A DNA stretch of 64,000 nt from Strigamia acuminata (GCA_949358305.1 CASHSZ010000029.1:188001-252000); one strand, 5' to 3'; numbered from the stretch's first letter, positions 44,333-55,907 are shown. Program-made: numbers and translations. The notes: generated by a model from the letters alone, not told the origin.

Positions 44333-46087
44333 TGAAGGGCAGCAGAGGAGAGCAGCGCAAAATTCGGTGCAAACCGAAGCGTGGAAACGTGCGCGGGCGC
44401 CGTGTCGCTGACACGGACGTAGCGACGATGCTACAAAAATTACCGGGACCAAAGCGCGCGGCCAAATGCCGCTTATATGCGCTGAATGTGATGACAATAG
44501 CACTTAGGGTGCTGTAAAATATAAACAAACACTCTAAAATGATAAAACTTTACTAAAAAATAAGGAAAATCTTACATATCGTGTCCAAAATTAGGAGAAA
44601 GCACACAAACGTGTGTGCGGCCATCTTGGATGGTGAAAAGTACAAGTATGACACCTGGTGTCGGAATTAGGCGTTACATAAACAAAAAACTAGAGAATGC
44701 ATGGTACTCCATGCTTAAGTACACAAAACGAGGTAAATATACAGGGTGGAACAAAAGTCTGTTCCCCTCAAATATTTCCTCAGCAATTGCATCTAGGCCA
44801 ACTTTGATGAAGCAATCGTATAGGAAGTTGGGTGAGAGCAATCCAATGATGTCATCAAATTTGACCTTGAAGACCATTTTCAAGGTTATTCACTTGCTAA
44901 CTTCTAAACCAATCAGGTTAAAGCAAAAAAGTCAATTACAAAGTTGTAGAGCACCATCAAATTAGTACTATCCAACTTATCCTAGTCATCTTAAGTTAAA
45001 TTTTTTCCTTTTAAAAAGGAGACAAATCAGCTGAAATAAAGCCAGCCATTGTGACAAAACTTAAATTTCTATCACAAAATACTGAATTACTTAAATAAAC
45101 GTATTCAAATGTGCATCATTATGCAAGTAAACAAGAAAAACCACTGCCTTTTTTAATGCCTCAATAATTATTTTATCACAAGATTAACCCTTGGCTATAC
45201 GTATTTATGGACAAGCTTTTTCTTGAATAAGAAAAGTTTTTTTCCTATGAATTTTTTTTGCTGAAAATTTGTGACTTTGTTTATCTGATAATAAAGTAAA
45301 TCTCAGGTGAAATTTGTAATGATTCATCATGTATTTAATTAAATATTCAACTTGGAAATTTTCTGTCCTTTAAAACTCCAGCATAACTTTTAAGCTGGCT
45401 TTGCTGTATTAGTGAACAGAACTTCAGTGAACAGCTTTTCGCATTTACCAGTAGTGATTAAAACCACCTCCAGATGGCTCAAATCTATTTATTTTTATTG
45501 TTTAGGCATTACGTCCTCAATAAAATTAGTTCCGACCTAAAAACAAACTACATGGCGCTTTAACCAATCGACTTAAACATTGTCCATAAATCCGTAATGG
45601 CTTAAACCAGAACGGCACATTTTATCCTTATGCCTCCGAGGGTTAAAAAATTTCACTTTGCTGATTTTTTTCTGATTTGTCTCCTTTTTAAAAAGAAAAC
45701 ATTTAACTTATGATGACTAAGATAAGTTGGATAGTACTAATTTGATGGTGCTCTACAACTTTGTAATTGACTTTTTTGCTCTAACCTGATTGGTTTAGAA
45801 GTTAGCAAGTGAATAACCTTGAAAATGGCCTTTAAGGTCAAATTTGATGACATCATTGGATTGCTCTCACCCAACTTCCTATACGATCGCTTCATCAAAG
45901 TTGGCCTAGATGCAATTGCTGAGGAAATATTTGAGGGGAACAGACTTTTGTTCCACCCTGTATAAATAATCATAAATAAAGTCGAGAATTGAATTATCAC
46001 AACAAATACACTTGGATAATTAATAAACAAAAGATCAAATGTGATCCTATATCACATCGACACACTTTGGGCTATTTTTGACCAACA
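44333..46087 (-). repeat. 3' LTR of copia-1 (contains a DNA transposon)
   Basis: Plus-strand ends TGAAGGGC...GACCAACA. It matches 59,449-59,981 on both sides of the 1,219-bp insertion at 44,742-45,960. In sense orientation it has a TATA-like GCATATAAGCGG, an AGCAC/GTGCT inverted repeat upstream of it, a CCAAGATGGCCG motif and a 7-bp hairpin (44,601-44,618). Confidence 0.92.
44742..45960. mobile_element. Non-autonomous DNA transposon with 289-bp inverted repeats (Tc1/mariner-like)
   Basis: 1,219 bp flanked by a TA duplication (44,740-44,741 and 45,961-45,962), starting CAGGGTGGAACAAAAG and ending with its complement. The terminal inverted repeats run 44,742-45,030 and 45,672-45,960, equal in length with only scattered mismatches. 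The 641-bp centre is AT-rich with no transposase-like ORF. The frames at 44,615-44,965 and 45,737-46,030 are translations of the inverted repeats. TA targets are typical of the Tc1/mariner/IS630 group, so that assignment is likely but rests on the termini only. The empty site is preserved in the other copia-1 LTR near 59,855. Confidence 0.88.
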
Positions 46088-46099
46088 ATTCCCCCTTTC
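46088..46099 (-). other. Polypurine tract of copia-1
   Basis: In sense orientation GAAAGGGGGAAT directly precedes the 3' LTR, as expected for the plus-strand primer of a Ty1/copia element. Confidence 0.75.
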
Positions 46100-46308
46100 G
46101 ATGGAAATAGGATCGGGGAAAATAACAATCGGATACTGGAATTACAGTGTACATGAGATCAAAAAAAGGAAAATAATAAAGTCGAATCATCGAGCCGGGT
46201 ACTGTTATTGAAGAACGCTACGAAAGCCCGAAAATTCCCACTGGAACTCGATGATCCTCAATGTCGGGTAATAACTTAAGAGTGTCACAAGAAAGTCACG
46301 GTGAAAGT

Positions 46309-49247
46309 TCAAAGTCGGAAGATCTTAGAGATTAACGATCGCAAACGCTCAGAACTGAGCCATTTGGTAAAAATGTCCGCAATGTTCTGTTCACCGGAAA
46401 CTTTGTGTAAACTGAAACATCCCGCCGTATACCACTCTCGTAGCCAATGATATTTGACGCGGATATGCTTAGTCTTGGAATTCTCCACGTCATTCGAAGT
46501 AAACTGGATGGCTGCGAGGGCGTCGGAATAGATGATAGGACGAGATATTCTGTTTAAGATCGGGAACTCGGTGAAAATGTTGTCGAGCCAGAATGTTTCT
46601 TTAACGCATTCAACCAGGGCGATGAATTCAGCTTCCATGGTTGAACATGCGACCGTTGATTGTTTTCGGCACGACCAGCCAATTGGCACATTTCCGATGA
46701 AGGTTACGAATCCGCCGAAACTTAAGGACGTTGCCAAGTCGCTTGCCCATGAAGCATCCGTACAAGCCCACAATTGGCTAGAATTACAGCCGGAAAGCTC
46801 GATACGATAGTCGATGGTGTTGGCCACGTATTGTAGGACTTGGAGCAGGGCTCGGATGTGGGTTTCGTCGTAACACGTATTGAACTGACTCAGCGAAATG
46901 ACCGAAAATAAGATGTCGGGGCGAGTTCTCGAAGCAAGAAACAGGAGCGAACCGATGAGAGATCGGTAAGGAAAGTCCGGTAGATTTTCGGTAGACCCCT
47001 TCACGAGTGTCGTCCCGGGTGTGACGGGAACCTTCACGAGGCGATTGATAGAGACCTCGAACTTCTTAACGAGCTTGGTAATGTAGGCGCGTTGCGTGAT
47101 GAAGGTTGGCCCAGCGTCTCGGATGAACTCGACGCCCAATAGCCTCGTGATGGGACCAAGATTAACTATGTCGAACTTGGATGAGATAAGCCGGATGATT
47201 CGGGTTAACACGGTGTCGGAAGCGTAGAACAGTACGATGTCGTCCACGTAAACCAGCATGACGGCGCAATTGCCGTAGATGTACACACAATTGCACGCAG
47301 GCATCTTCCGAAAACCGAGGGCTCGAAGCGTTCCATCCAACTTTTCGTACCATTCCCTCCCTGATTGGTGAAGACCGTAGAGGGATTTAACAAGCAGCCA
47401 GACATTTCCGGGATTCGAACAAGTTGCACCTGCGGGGATGCGCATGTATACCTTGTGCTTCAGGTCCCCATACAGGTATGCACTTTTGACGTCGAGGTGT
47501 GCATCCTTCCATCCTCTGAGGACGACTAGAAGACAGAAGAACAGTCGGATCAAAACGAAGTTCACGACCGGACTAAAAACCTCGTCGTAATCAACCCCGA
47601 TGGTTTGGCGAAAGCCTTGTGCGAAGAGTCGAGCACGATAACGAGTTATTTCGCCGCTGAGATCCGTCTTCAGTTTGAAGATCCATTTACAGCCTAAAAC
47701 TGTAGTATTGGGTGGTCTCGGAACTTCCTGATAAATCTGCCTCTCCTTAAAAATCCCCAATTCTTCATTGATGGCTTCACGCCATTTCGGAGCGTCCTGA
47801 AATTTGGGAATTTCCGCATAAGAAGTCGGTTCGGTTCGGCAGAGGTGAGCAACATGTCGCACTGCTGGGATCGTAGGTATGGTATGTTCTATGCTTCCGA
47901 AGAAGAAAAGTTCCGAATCGTATGGAAGGTCGTTCATGGTACAAAACTCTTCGACCTCTTTTCTGGATCTAAGCCGTAGATTCGGTTCCGGAAAGTAGTA
48001 AACATCGGTATCGATACAACCGGGCCGCTGATCCTTTCGTAAATGTTCTTCGCGGACCCATCGACGGAAAATGGTGTCACCACCGATATAACGCCAGTAG
48101 AAAGATGTTCTGCCGACCGAGGGTGCTTCGACAAACGTTGCACCTTGGGGTAATGGAGACATTGCACCTTGGTCGAAGATAGGCATCGTGTGGTGTAGAA
48201 TATTCTGGCCGGCTCTCCTACGTGTGGTTACGAAACGCAACGGTGAACCAGGTGGTGAAAGACCAGGAGAACTTGCTTGTGATTCTGCTGAGACATGCTG
48301 AGATTGAGATTGCTCAAGCATATCCGGTTGGATTGCCTCTTCGCCGATCTGTTCAACATCTTCATCAGTGTCTTGGCCTTCTTCTTGATAAAGGATAGGG
48401 TACGATATTGACCGTCCCATACTCGCTGAATCTGGTAATGCCAGCGCACACGCCTCTATTAATTGACGTTCAGGCGTTCTCAACGGGGAAAGGTGAACAC
48501 AGGGAATCGATATCGATTTCGAAACAGATCCATTCCCATTATCATCATCGTTATCATCGTCACTCGATGAATCGTCGTCAGATTCGACTTTTGGCCAATC
48601 CAAATAGATGGTGTCGTCAAACGACACTCTCTGTTGTTGTTGTTGACCAACTTCGGGTTCTGTGAATGTCTCTTGGCGATGACCATTCCGCGTTTTAAGC
48701 GACTTCCGATATGACTGATGTTCATCAATGCGTACATGGATTGATTCCGTTACGCTATTGTCTATAGGGTTCCACACTCGATAACCACGTGTGCCAGTGG
48801 CGTATCCCACAAGGAAACCTTCCCAAGCACGGGGATCGAGCTTTTTGCATCCCGGTGCGGTAAAGTGCACCCAGCACTTGGATCCAATTTTCCTCAGGTG
48901 GCGCAAAGAAAGAGCACGCTGACGCCAAAGTATGTATGGCACTTGGTTATTCAAACGGGAATGTGGACTTCTATTTTTAATGTAGGCGAAATTGACCGCG
49001 AGTTCAGCCCATAAACCTTCCGGAAGTTGTGTCTCTTGTATAACAGCTCTAATGTGGTCAACCATTGTCCGGTTAATTCTCTCGGCCGTTCCATTCATCT
49101 GGGGGCTTGACGGATTTGTACGCTGTCCCTGGATCCCCTTTTCCTTCAAGTATTGTTGAAATTCATTGGACATGAATTCGCCGCCCCTATCGGATCGAAT
49201 AGCTTTGATGCGCGTATTCGCAACGCGCTCGACCCTGGCGACGATCT
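46309..49247 (-). CDS. Copia-1 pol, 3' part: integrase second half, RT and RNase H
   Basis: About 979 codons open from the copia-2 insertion to a stop at 46,309. The apparent start at 49,284 lies in the copia-2 LTR and is not genuine. It contains the second and third integrase catalytic motifs (SDRGGEF and NGTAERINRTM), a low-complexity acidic linker rich in Ser and Asp, the RT core with LDVKSAYLYG and YVDD near 47,236-47,248, and RNase H with CTDASWASD, STMEAEF and YSDAL. The first integrase aspartate is in the other half at 56,444-58,522. Joining at the duplicated gatct restores frame, so only the insertion breaks the gene. Confidence 0.9.
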
Positions 49248-49783
49248 TGTTGGTCAAAAGACCATTTTGTATCGATGAATACATTTGTTATTTCCTAGTT
49301 TTCCCTTTGTGTTTAGGTATACAGCGCATCTTTGTTATTATTTAATTGATTTCGATGTTACCATTCGTTTTGCGCTGTCCCGTATGTAATTCCATACTTT
49401 TATCACTTTATGCTAGGATTTGTCCTATTATCAAATGATTTGTTCAAACTTAATGTAAATTCCCGGCACTAGGTGCCACTACCCATTGCTTTTTCATCCA
49501 AGATGGCGTCATACACAGCCGTGTATGACTTAGCTGCTTTCCCACCTGTTTGGATACCTATTTGTAATGTATTACTATTTAATTAAACCGTTTTTATTGT
49601 TTTACTCATTGTGTTTGATTTAAAGCACCTTTAGTGCTTCTTGCTAGCGCATATAAGCGGCATTAGGCCGCGCGCATTTCCGAAACGATACGCGTCGTAT
49701 CGTTAACGTCTGTGCGGGTCGCACAGCGCCAATTCACGCTTTCAATCGGTTTACACCGATATTTTGCGCATTCTCTGCCTACA
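49248..49783 (+). repeat. 5' LTR of copia-2
   Basis: 536 bp, TGTTGGTC...GCCTACA. Probable promoter features: an inverted repeat AGCAC-ctta-GTGCT type motif at 49,624-49,638, then a TATA-like element at 49,652 (GCATATAAGCGG). Upstream, AAGATGGCGTC (49,500-49,510) runs into a perfect 9-bp hairpin, GTCATACAC/GTGTATGAC (49,508-49,529). Confidence 0.93.
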
Positions 49784-49784
49784 T

Positions 49785-49800
49785 TGGTAGCAGAGGGTGG
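49785..49800 (+). other. Primer-binding site of copia-2 (initiator tRNA-Met)
   Basis: TGGTAGCAGAGGGTGG starts one base after the LTR. It complements the 3' end of animal initiator tRNA-Met at 15 of 16 positions. A 9-bp hairpin (GTGGTTGTT/AACAACCAC, 49,797-49,819) overlaps its 3' end. Confidence 0.85.
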
Positions 49801-50692
49801 TTGTTGGTTAAACAACCACTCCATTCGCCTAATTTATCGACGTTTTTTCGCGAAATTCGCGAATTTGCGCCGATATTTTTATTTTCAGATTTTCGGCGGC
49901 CATTTTGTCTCGATTTTCGTCTCGCCTGCGACGCCGACGTTTTATCGACGTTCACAGACGACCAGGGTCGTCAATCACACCATTATTTGTCTAATTTTCT
50001 CCGAAATTCCGCGGGATTCGCGAATTTCGAGAGAAATTCTTTCTTTTTGCAGATTTCACGTCGATTTTCGCTTCGCCAACGTCGAAGCGACGTTTTTCAA
50101 CGAGAAACGGATCGAATTCCGCTGTGTATACCCCGGCGTATGCACAGTATCGTCGATCTATTATTTTCCGGACGAAGAGCCTCGATTTATCGAGAAGAAA
50201 TTCGGATTTTTCAATCCGAATTTGCGCTTTTTCCAGTTTTTCGAGAAAACTGCGCCGTGCCTTCATTTGCACGAGGATCGCAACCGCGATCGATTCACCT
50301 ATTTCTCCTTCTGTCGAAATACTATTGTTAATTTTAAGATATTATTAAGGCTTTTGGGGGTTCCTTTAGAATCGTGTTTGCCCTTGGATCGAGTCCGGTC
50401 AAGCTTACACGTATTCTCCGGTTGTGCTTGTCGTGGTACAAGTGAGGTTTCCCGCGGCTCCAGGAAGCCGATCGGACCCTCTCAGACTGGCAACCGGAGG
50501 TTATTTGATTCCTTCAGAAGGAATTGCCCAATTTGTGGTTTTTCGCCTCGAACACCGAGGGAACCGTGCAGTGAAGTGCTCCGAATTGTGAAAATTGTGA
50601 AAAGTGCTCCAATCTTGTGCGACATTTCAGCGCCTCTCTCTGAGTCAGTGTGATTTTCGCGTTGTGTTACGCTCTTCGCGAATCGATCTACG
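49801..50692 (+). other. 5' leader of copia-2
   Basis: About 890 bp between PBS and ORF. Open frames of 313 and 176 codons overlap here (49,712-50,653 and 49,801-50,331). They begin in the LTR or at PBS sequence, have no recognisable domain and are probably due to low stop density. The diverged copia-1 leader shows a TCG- and TTTTCG-rich composition of the same kind. Confidence 0.55.
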
Positions 50693-53600
50693 ATGCAGAA
50701 AGCGGCCAACTCGAACAGTTTAATTCCGGTTCTCGGTGTCGACAATTATGAACAATGGCGATTGTCGATGCAGTTTCTCTTAAAATCGGAAGGGCTTTGG
50801 CGTCACGTAACGGAGGATAAGGAGGCAGAGCACATTGCCACCCTGACGCCAAAAGAACTTGATCGCTTTATGGTGAAGAAGGACAAGGCCCTAGGCCACA
50901 TATACATCCATGTGAGCCCCGCCAAGCGTACAGTTTTGGAAACCTGTAACACGCCAAAGGAGGCGTGGGACAAGTTGGCGAAAACCTACGCACCCAGCTC
51001 TAGAGCCCGTCAAGCGGCGATGCGCTGGGAGTTTCTCAGCCTCCAACTCCAACCTGGCGAAGATATGCCGGACTTCATTGCCCGCGTCGACAATTACGTG
51101 CGGCAACTAAGCGATGTCAACGAGATTATTAGCCCGGTTCACCACGCATACCAGTATTTGAAGTGTCTGCCGCCTGAATATGCTCAGGCAACATTTGCCA
51201 TATACCACTGGCCGGATCCCCAATTCACGCCGAAGGATGTCGCCGAGCAGCTGATTTCCGAGCACATGCGGCTCAAATCCATCGGGTTGCTCGGAACGAG
51301 CCAATCATCAGCTCACACGTCTATGAAGGGACAATTCCGACCCCGAAATAAATCCGGACCTCGTGATATCTCGACAGTGAAGTGTTTTAATTGCGACCAG
51401 CTCGGACATTACGCGAACCGATGTCCACGTCCACCCCGTCAACAACAGGGACAACCTACGGTTTCACTCCAACGTAATTCTCGGAGCAAGAGTCGCCGGC
51501 GCAACAAGAACGCTGCTGCGAAGGCCAACAACGCGCGTCCCCGAGAAAGCTCGCATCCACACCGAGAGGGGACATATTTTGTCAATGCGCCGCAGCTTAT
51601 CCAACGTCCAGTCGCTCATTTTATGCAATCCAATGAGTGGATTCTGGATTGCGGCGCTACAGATCACGTATCTCACGTGCGTGCCGGTTTCACCGAGTTC
51701 ACCGATGTCATTCCATTCGACATCGAGTTGGGACAGGGAAAGTCCCAAGTGACGGGAAAAGGAACGGTTCGTTTGCTAATGGCGATCGATAAGACCCGGT
51801 GCACCGTGAATTTAACAAACGTCCTTTACGCGCCGAATTTCGAGGCAAACTTGATTTCGGTTTCGAAGATAGACAAGGCGCGACATCATATCCACATTTT
51901 CAATAGTGAGATACATGTTTACGAATCGGACATTCGCAGCCCTCTTATTCGTGCAAAGGAGAGAGGAGGTCTTTATTATGTGGACGGTTTGTGTACAAAT
52001 CCGACATTTGCGACAACGGTTTCTCCCACTGTACAACCGACTCCAACGCTACCGCCGCAAATGTACGTGACTACGGAAGAGGATTTCATTAAAATTCCCA
52101 AACCGAAAAAGGGAAAAGGACAGCAACGAGAAATTACGGATTTTCGGATTGAAATGCCGCTAGTTGAACCCGTGAAGCAAATTCCCGTCCAACAAGCTCC
52201 CATTCCAACCAATCCGATTCCTCCTCCTATCCCTACTCAAATCCACAACGATTTGACCACCCTTCCTTCCTATGCGAATGCCCTACAGTCAATCCCAACG
52301 GCAACTCCTATTGCAATTCCAAATGCAAATTCCTTTCCTCCCCTTGGCAACCCGTCTCAACCTAAAAAGAAGGTCATCGCCAATCCAGCCTCCGTCAAGG
52401 ACGCCACCGGCTTATGGCATAGCCGTCTTGGCCACCTTCATACGAATGGAATGAAGCTATTGGCCGCAAACGACCAAGTTTACGGAATGTCACCAGGGGA
52501 AGTGAGCAGGGAATTGGCCTGCAACGACTGCAGAATAGCCAAATCGACAAAAGCTTCTCATAAGCCTGATCCTAATCCCTCGACTACGAAGCCTTTGGAC
52601 CTTCTCCACATGGATATTTGGGGGCCAGCCCCAGTTCCATCGTTTGGAGGAGCACGTTTTGTCCTTACCGTCATCGACGACGCAACACGCTATTGCTGGA
52701 TTATACCGCTAGCCCAGAAATCGCAGGTTTTCGCAACCTTTAAGGACTTCGTTGCTCGAGTTGAGAGAATCCAGGACACGCAAATAAAAGCGATTCGGAC
52801 TGATCGAGGCGGAGAGTTTATGTCAAACGAGTTTCTCCGATATCTACAAGCCAAGGGCATCCAAGGTCAACGGACAAATCCGTCGTCACCACAGATGAAC
52901 GGCACGGCCGAGCGCATAAACCGGACAATGGCCGACAACTTTCGTGCAGTCTTATCCGAGACTAAGTTGCCGGAGGCGCTCTGGGCCGAGCTAGCGGTCA
53001 CGTTTGCCTACATCAAGAATCGGAGCCCTCATTCTCGACTTAACAATCAAGTTCCGTATATCCTTTGGCGACAGAGAGCCCTTTCGTTACGACATCTACG
53101 AAAAGTCGGTTCCAAGTGCTGGGTGCACTACACCGCACCAGGACGCAAGAAGCTGGATCCGCGGGCCTGGGAGGGATATTTAGTCGGCTACGCTTCAGGG
53201 ACCCGTGGATACAGAATTTGGAACCCAACTGACAACCAAGTCTACGAATCTATTCACGTTAAGATCGATGAGCGGCAGTCGTATCGGAAATCCATCAAAA
53301 TTTCGACGCAGCAGCCGCAACAATCGTTTACTGGTCCCGGACAGCAAACCGTTACATTTGATGATAACCTACATTACCATCAGTGGCCGAAAGGATCTGA
53401 TTCCGAGGCGTCAGAACATTCTGCGAACGATTCCGAACGTGTGTCGACGGCATCCGCTTCGATGCACACGCCTCTGGCTTTTCCGCACATCCACATACCA
53501 CCACCGACAACTCCGGAACGGGCATTGCTGGATTTATGTGCGACCTTACCTCCGGGTTCTGCGTCTCTTCGACAATCCCATCATATTTCATATGAAGAGG

Positions 53601-55696
53601 AACGTGATACGGACCACGACATCCGAGAGATGGACGAATTGTCAATTTATCCGGAAACATCCGAACACGTTGATGCGTCAGCGGAACAATCGGCACGACC
53701 ATCGCCTCCGACAACTCCTCGTACATCCGCTCCGCCATCACCTCAGCGATCGGCAGCGCCTTCTCTTCCCCGTGAAACACCGGTACCGACGCCGAGATTT
53801 ATTACGACGCGTCGTCAGCAACGTGTTGATGATCAGGCTGCGCAAGGGTTGCAAATTTTCGACCCCGATCCCAATTCACCAGCGACTGCGCGCCACACTA
53901 CTCATAAGTGGCGATTCGTCGGTGGAGATGGCGAGTGCCGTGAATGGGTACGCGAGGAACACCTGAGAAAGGATCAAAAACCCGGGAAGATCTTAATTGA
54001 TGTCTATTATTTTCCAACTCCGAAGATCCGTCTAAGATCTTATCACGACATCGAGGAGTATTGTATGTTGAACAATATTGATTACGACCCCGGACTGTTT
54101 TTCTTCGGTAATCTCGAACACAAATTGCCAACTCTTCCGGGCGTTCGTCATGCGGCTCATCTGTGCCGAACCGAGCCGGCTTCATTCGCCGAAATTCCCA
54201 AGTTCAACGACGCTCCGAAATGGCGTGAAGCAATCGGAGAGGAACTCGATATGTTCAAAGAGCGAGAAATCTATAAAGAAGTTCCCCGACCACCCGACAC
54301 CACTATTCTTGGCTGCAAGTGGATTTTTAAACTCAAAACCGATGCAGCCGGAACCGTCACCCGATACCGAGCACGCTTAGTAGCACAAGGTTTTTATCAA
54401 ACCCTCGGAGTCGATTTTGATGAGGTGTTTAGCCCAGTCGTGAACTTCATATTGATCCGTCTGTTTTTCTGTCTTCTCGTCGTATTGCGTGGTTGGCAGG
54501 ACGCCCACCTCGACGTGAAAGGTGCGTACCTGTACGGGGAATTAAAGCATAACGTATACATGAGAATCCCTGCAGGTGCCACATGCACTGATCCAAATAA
54601 CGTGTGGCTTCTTCTCAAATCGCTTTACGGCCTCCACCAATCCGGGAGACAATGGTTCGAGAAACTTGACGAGACACTTCGGGCCCTCGGATTTCGAAGA
54701 CTGCCAGCATGTAATTGTGTTTACGTGTTCGGGAATACAGCTGTTATGCTGGTCTACGTGGACGATATCGTCGTGTTTTACGCGTCCGACAGCGTTTTTA
54801 ATCAGCTAATCCGTCTCATCTCTTCGAAATTCGATATAGTCAACCTCGGTCCAATCACGAAGTTATTAGGCGTCGAGTTTATCCGCGACGCCGGACGCAC
54901 GTTCATAACGCAACGTGCTTATATCGCCAAACTGGTTAAGAAATTCGGGGCGTCGACCAATAATCTCGTCAAGACACCAGTGACCCCGGGAACGACACTC
55001 GTTAGAGGATCGACCGAAAACTTGGAAGATTTTCCATACCGATCTCTAATCGGTTCACTTCTGTTTTTGGCATCGAGAACTCGTCCCGACATACTCTATT
55101 CCGTCATCGCTTTGGCACAGTACAACACGTGCTATAATCGAACCCACATCCGCGCCCTGTTACAGGTTCTGCAGTACGTGGCAAACACTGCGGAGCTTTG
55201 CATCGAGTTATCCGGTTGCTCTTCTAGTCAACTATCTGCATTTACCGACGCGTCGTGGGCAAGCGATCCGGAGACATCATTGAGCTTCGGAGGATACATC
55301 GTATACGTTGGAAATGTCCCTATTGGCTGGTCCTGTCGCAAACAGTCGACCGTAGCGTGCTCAACCATGGAAGCTGAATTTATCGCCCTGGTTGAGTGCG
55401 TGAAGGAGATTTTCTGGCTCGACAGCGTGTACACCGAATTCCCGATTCTCAATCGTCTATCCCGACCTATCGTGTATTCGGACGCCCTGGCCTCGATTCA
55501 ATTCACATCTAATCATATCGAGAACGCGAAGACGAAGCATATTCGCGTGAAGTTTCACTGGCTCAGGGAGTGGTTTACTGCGGGAGTCTTCGATCTTCGA
55601 AAGGTAGCCGGCGAAGCTAATACCGCCGACATATTCACAAAGTGGCTATCTTCGGAACGTTTACGATCATTGATTTCGAAGATCTTCCGAGCATAA
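50693..55696 (+). CDS. Gag-Pol polyprotein of copia-2 (Ty1/copia), intact
   Basis: 1,667 residues from an ATG 0.9 kb after the PBS to a TAA near the 3' LTR. Gag occupies about residues 1-260 (UBN2-type Ty1/copia gag) and ends in a CCHC knuckle, C231-C244. The protease has D319 in a D-C-G-A-T context, where D-S-G is more usual. Integrase has an HHCC zinc region (H576 to C613) and a DD35E core at D641, D704 and E740. A Pro/Ser/Thr-rich linker precedes RT, with D1274 and YVDD at 1355-1358. RNase H has D1519, E1560 and D1597. The order protease-integrase-RT-RNase H defines Ty1/copia, unlike the BEL order. One frame encodes everything, so Gag excess would need another mechanism such as splicing. 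All catalytic residues checked are present. Confidence 0.96.
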   Translation: MQKAANSNSLIPVLGVDNYEQWRLSMQFLLKSEGLWRHVTEDKEAEHIATLTPKELDRFMVKKDKALGHIYIHVSPAKRTVLETCNTPKEAWDKLAKTYAPSSRARQAAMRWEFLSLQLQPGEDMPDFIARVDNYVRQLSDVNEIISPVHHAYQYLKCLPPEYAQATFAIYHWPDPQFTPKDVAEQLISEHMRLKSIGLLGTSQSSAHTSMKGQFRPRNKSGPRDISTVKCFNCDQLGHYANRCPRPPRQQQGQPTVSLQRNSRSKSRRRNKNAAAKANNARPRESSHPHREGTYFVNAPQLIQRPVAHFMQSNEWILDCGATDHVSHVRAGFTEFTDVIPFDIELGQGKSQVTGKGTVRLLMAIDKTRCTVNLTNVLYAPNFEANLISVSKIDKARHHIHIFNSEIHVYESDIRSPLIRAKERGGLYYVDGLCTNPTFATTVSPTVQPTPTLPPQMYVTTEEDFIKIPKPKKGKGQQREITDFRIEMPLVEPVKQIPVQQAPIPTNPIPPPIPTQIHNDLTTLPSYANALQSIPTATPIAIPNANSFPPLGNPSQPKKKVIANPASVKDATGLWHSRLGHLHTNGMKLLAANDQVYGMSPGEVSRELACNDCRIAKSTKASHKPDPNPSTTKPLDLLHMDIWGPAPVPSFGGARFVLTVIDDATRYCWIIPLAQKSQVFATFKDFVARVERIQDTQIKAIRTDRGGEFMSNEFLRYLQAKGIQGQRTNPSSPQMNGTAERINRTMADNFRAVLSETKLPEALWAELAVTFAYIKNRSPHSRLNNQVPYILWRQRALSLRHLRKVGSKCWVHYTAPGRKKLDPRAWEGYLVGYASGTRGYRIWNPTDNQVYESIHVKIDERQSYRKSIKISTQQPQQSFTGPGQQTVTFDDNLHYHQWPKGSDSEASEHSANDSERVSTASASMHTPLAFPHIHIPPPTTPERALLDLCATLPPGSASLRQSHHISYEEERDTDHDIREMDELSIYPETSEHVDASAEQSARPSPPTTPRTSAPPSPQRSAAPSLPRETPVPTPRFITTRRQQRVDDQAAQGLQIFDPDPNSPATARHTTHKWRFVGGDGECREWVREEHLRKDQKPGKILIDVYYFPTPKIRLRSYHDIEEYCMLNNIDYDPGLFFFGNLEHKLPTLPGVRHAAHLCRTEPASFAEIPKFNDAPKWREAIGEELDMFKEREIYKEVPRPPDTTILGCKWIFKLKTDAAGTVTRYRARLVAQGFYQTLGVDFDEVFSPVVNFILIRLFFCLLVVLRGWQDAHLDVKGAYLYGELKHNVYMRIPAGATCTDPNNVWLLLKSLYGLHQSGRQWFEKLDETLRALGFRRLPACNCVYVFGNTAVMLVYVDDIVVFYASDSVFNQLIRLISSKFDIVNLGPITKLLGVEFIRDAGRTFITQRAYIAKLVKKFGASTNNLVKTPVTPGTTLVRGSTENLEDFPYRSLIGSLLFLASRTRPDILYSVIALAQYNTCYNRTHIRALLQVLQYVANTAELCIELSGCSSSQLSAFTDASWASDPETSLSFGGYIVYVGNVPIGWSCRKQSTVACSTMEAEFIALVECVKEIFWLDSVYTEFPILNRLSRPIVYSDALASIQFTSNHIENAKTKHIRVKFHWLREWFTAGVFDLRKVAGEANTADIFTKWLSSERLRSLISKIFRA

Positions 55697-55895
55697 ACTT
55701 ATCGTGACATTCCTAGTTTCTTTTCACCCGACTTCGAGGATCATCGGGTTTCTGTGGGAATACCGAGCTTAGTTAAGTGATAACCACGACAGTACCCGGC
55801 CCGATGGTTCGACTTTATCATCTTTTTTTTTCTCAACGATTATCAACTGTAATTCCAGTTTACGTTCATCTTGTCCCCTGATAAATATTTCCATC

Positions 55896-55907
55896 GAAGA
55901 GGGGATT
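55896..55907 (+). other. Polypurine tract of copia-2
   Basis: GAAGAGGGGATT ends exactly where the 3' LTR begins. It corresponds to GAAAGGGGGAAT of copia-1. Confidence 0.75.

Noticed and set aside
44615-46030. Paired ORFs with nearly the same product (44,615-44,965 and 45,737-46,030)
   Set aside because: They are translations of the two inverted repeats of the DNA transposon.
49712-50653. 313-codon ORF before copia-2 gag
   Set aside because: It begins inside the 5' LTR and reads through the PBS; no domain and no equivalent in copia-1.
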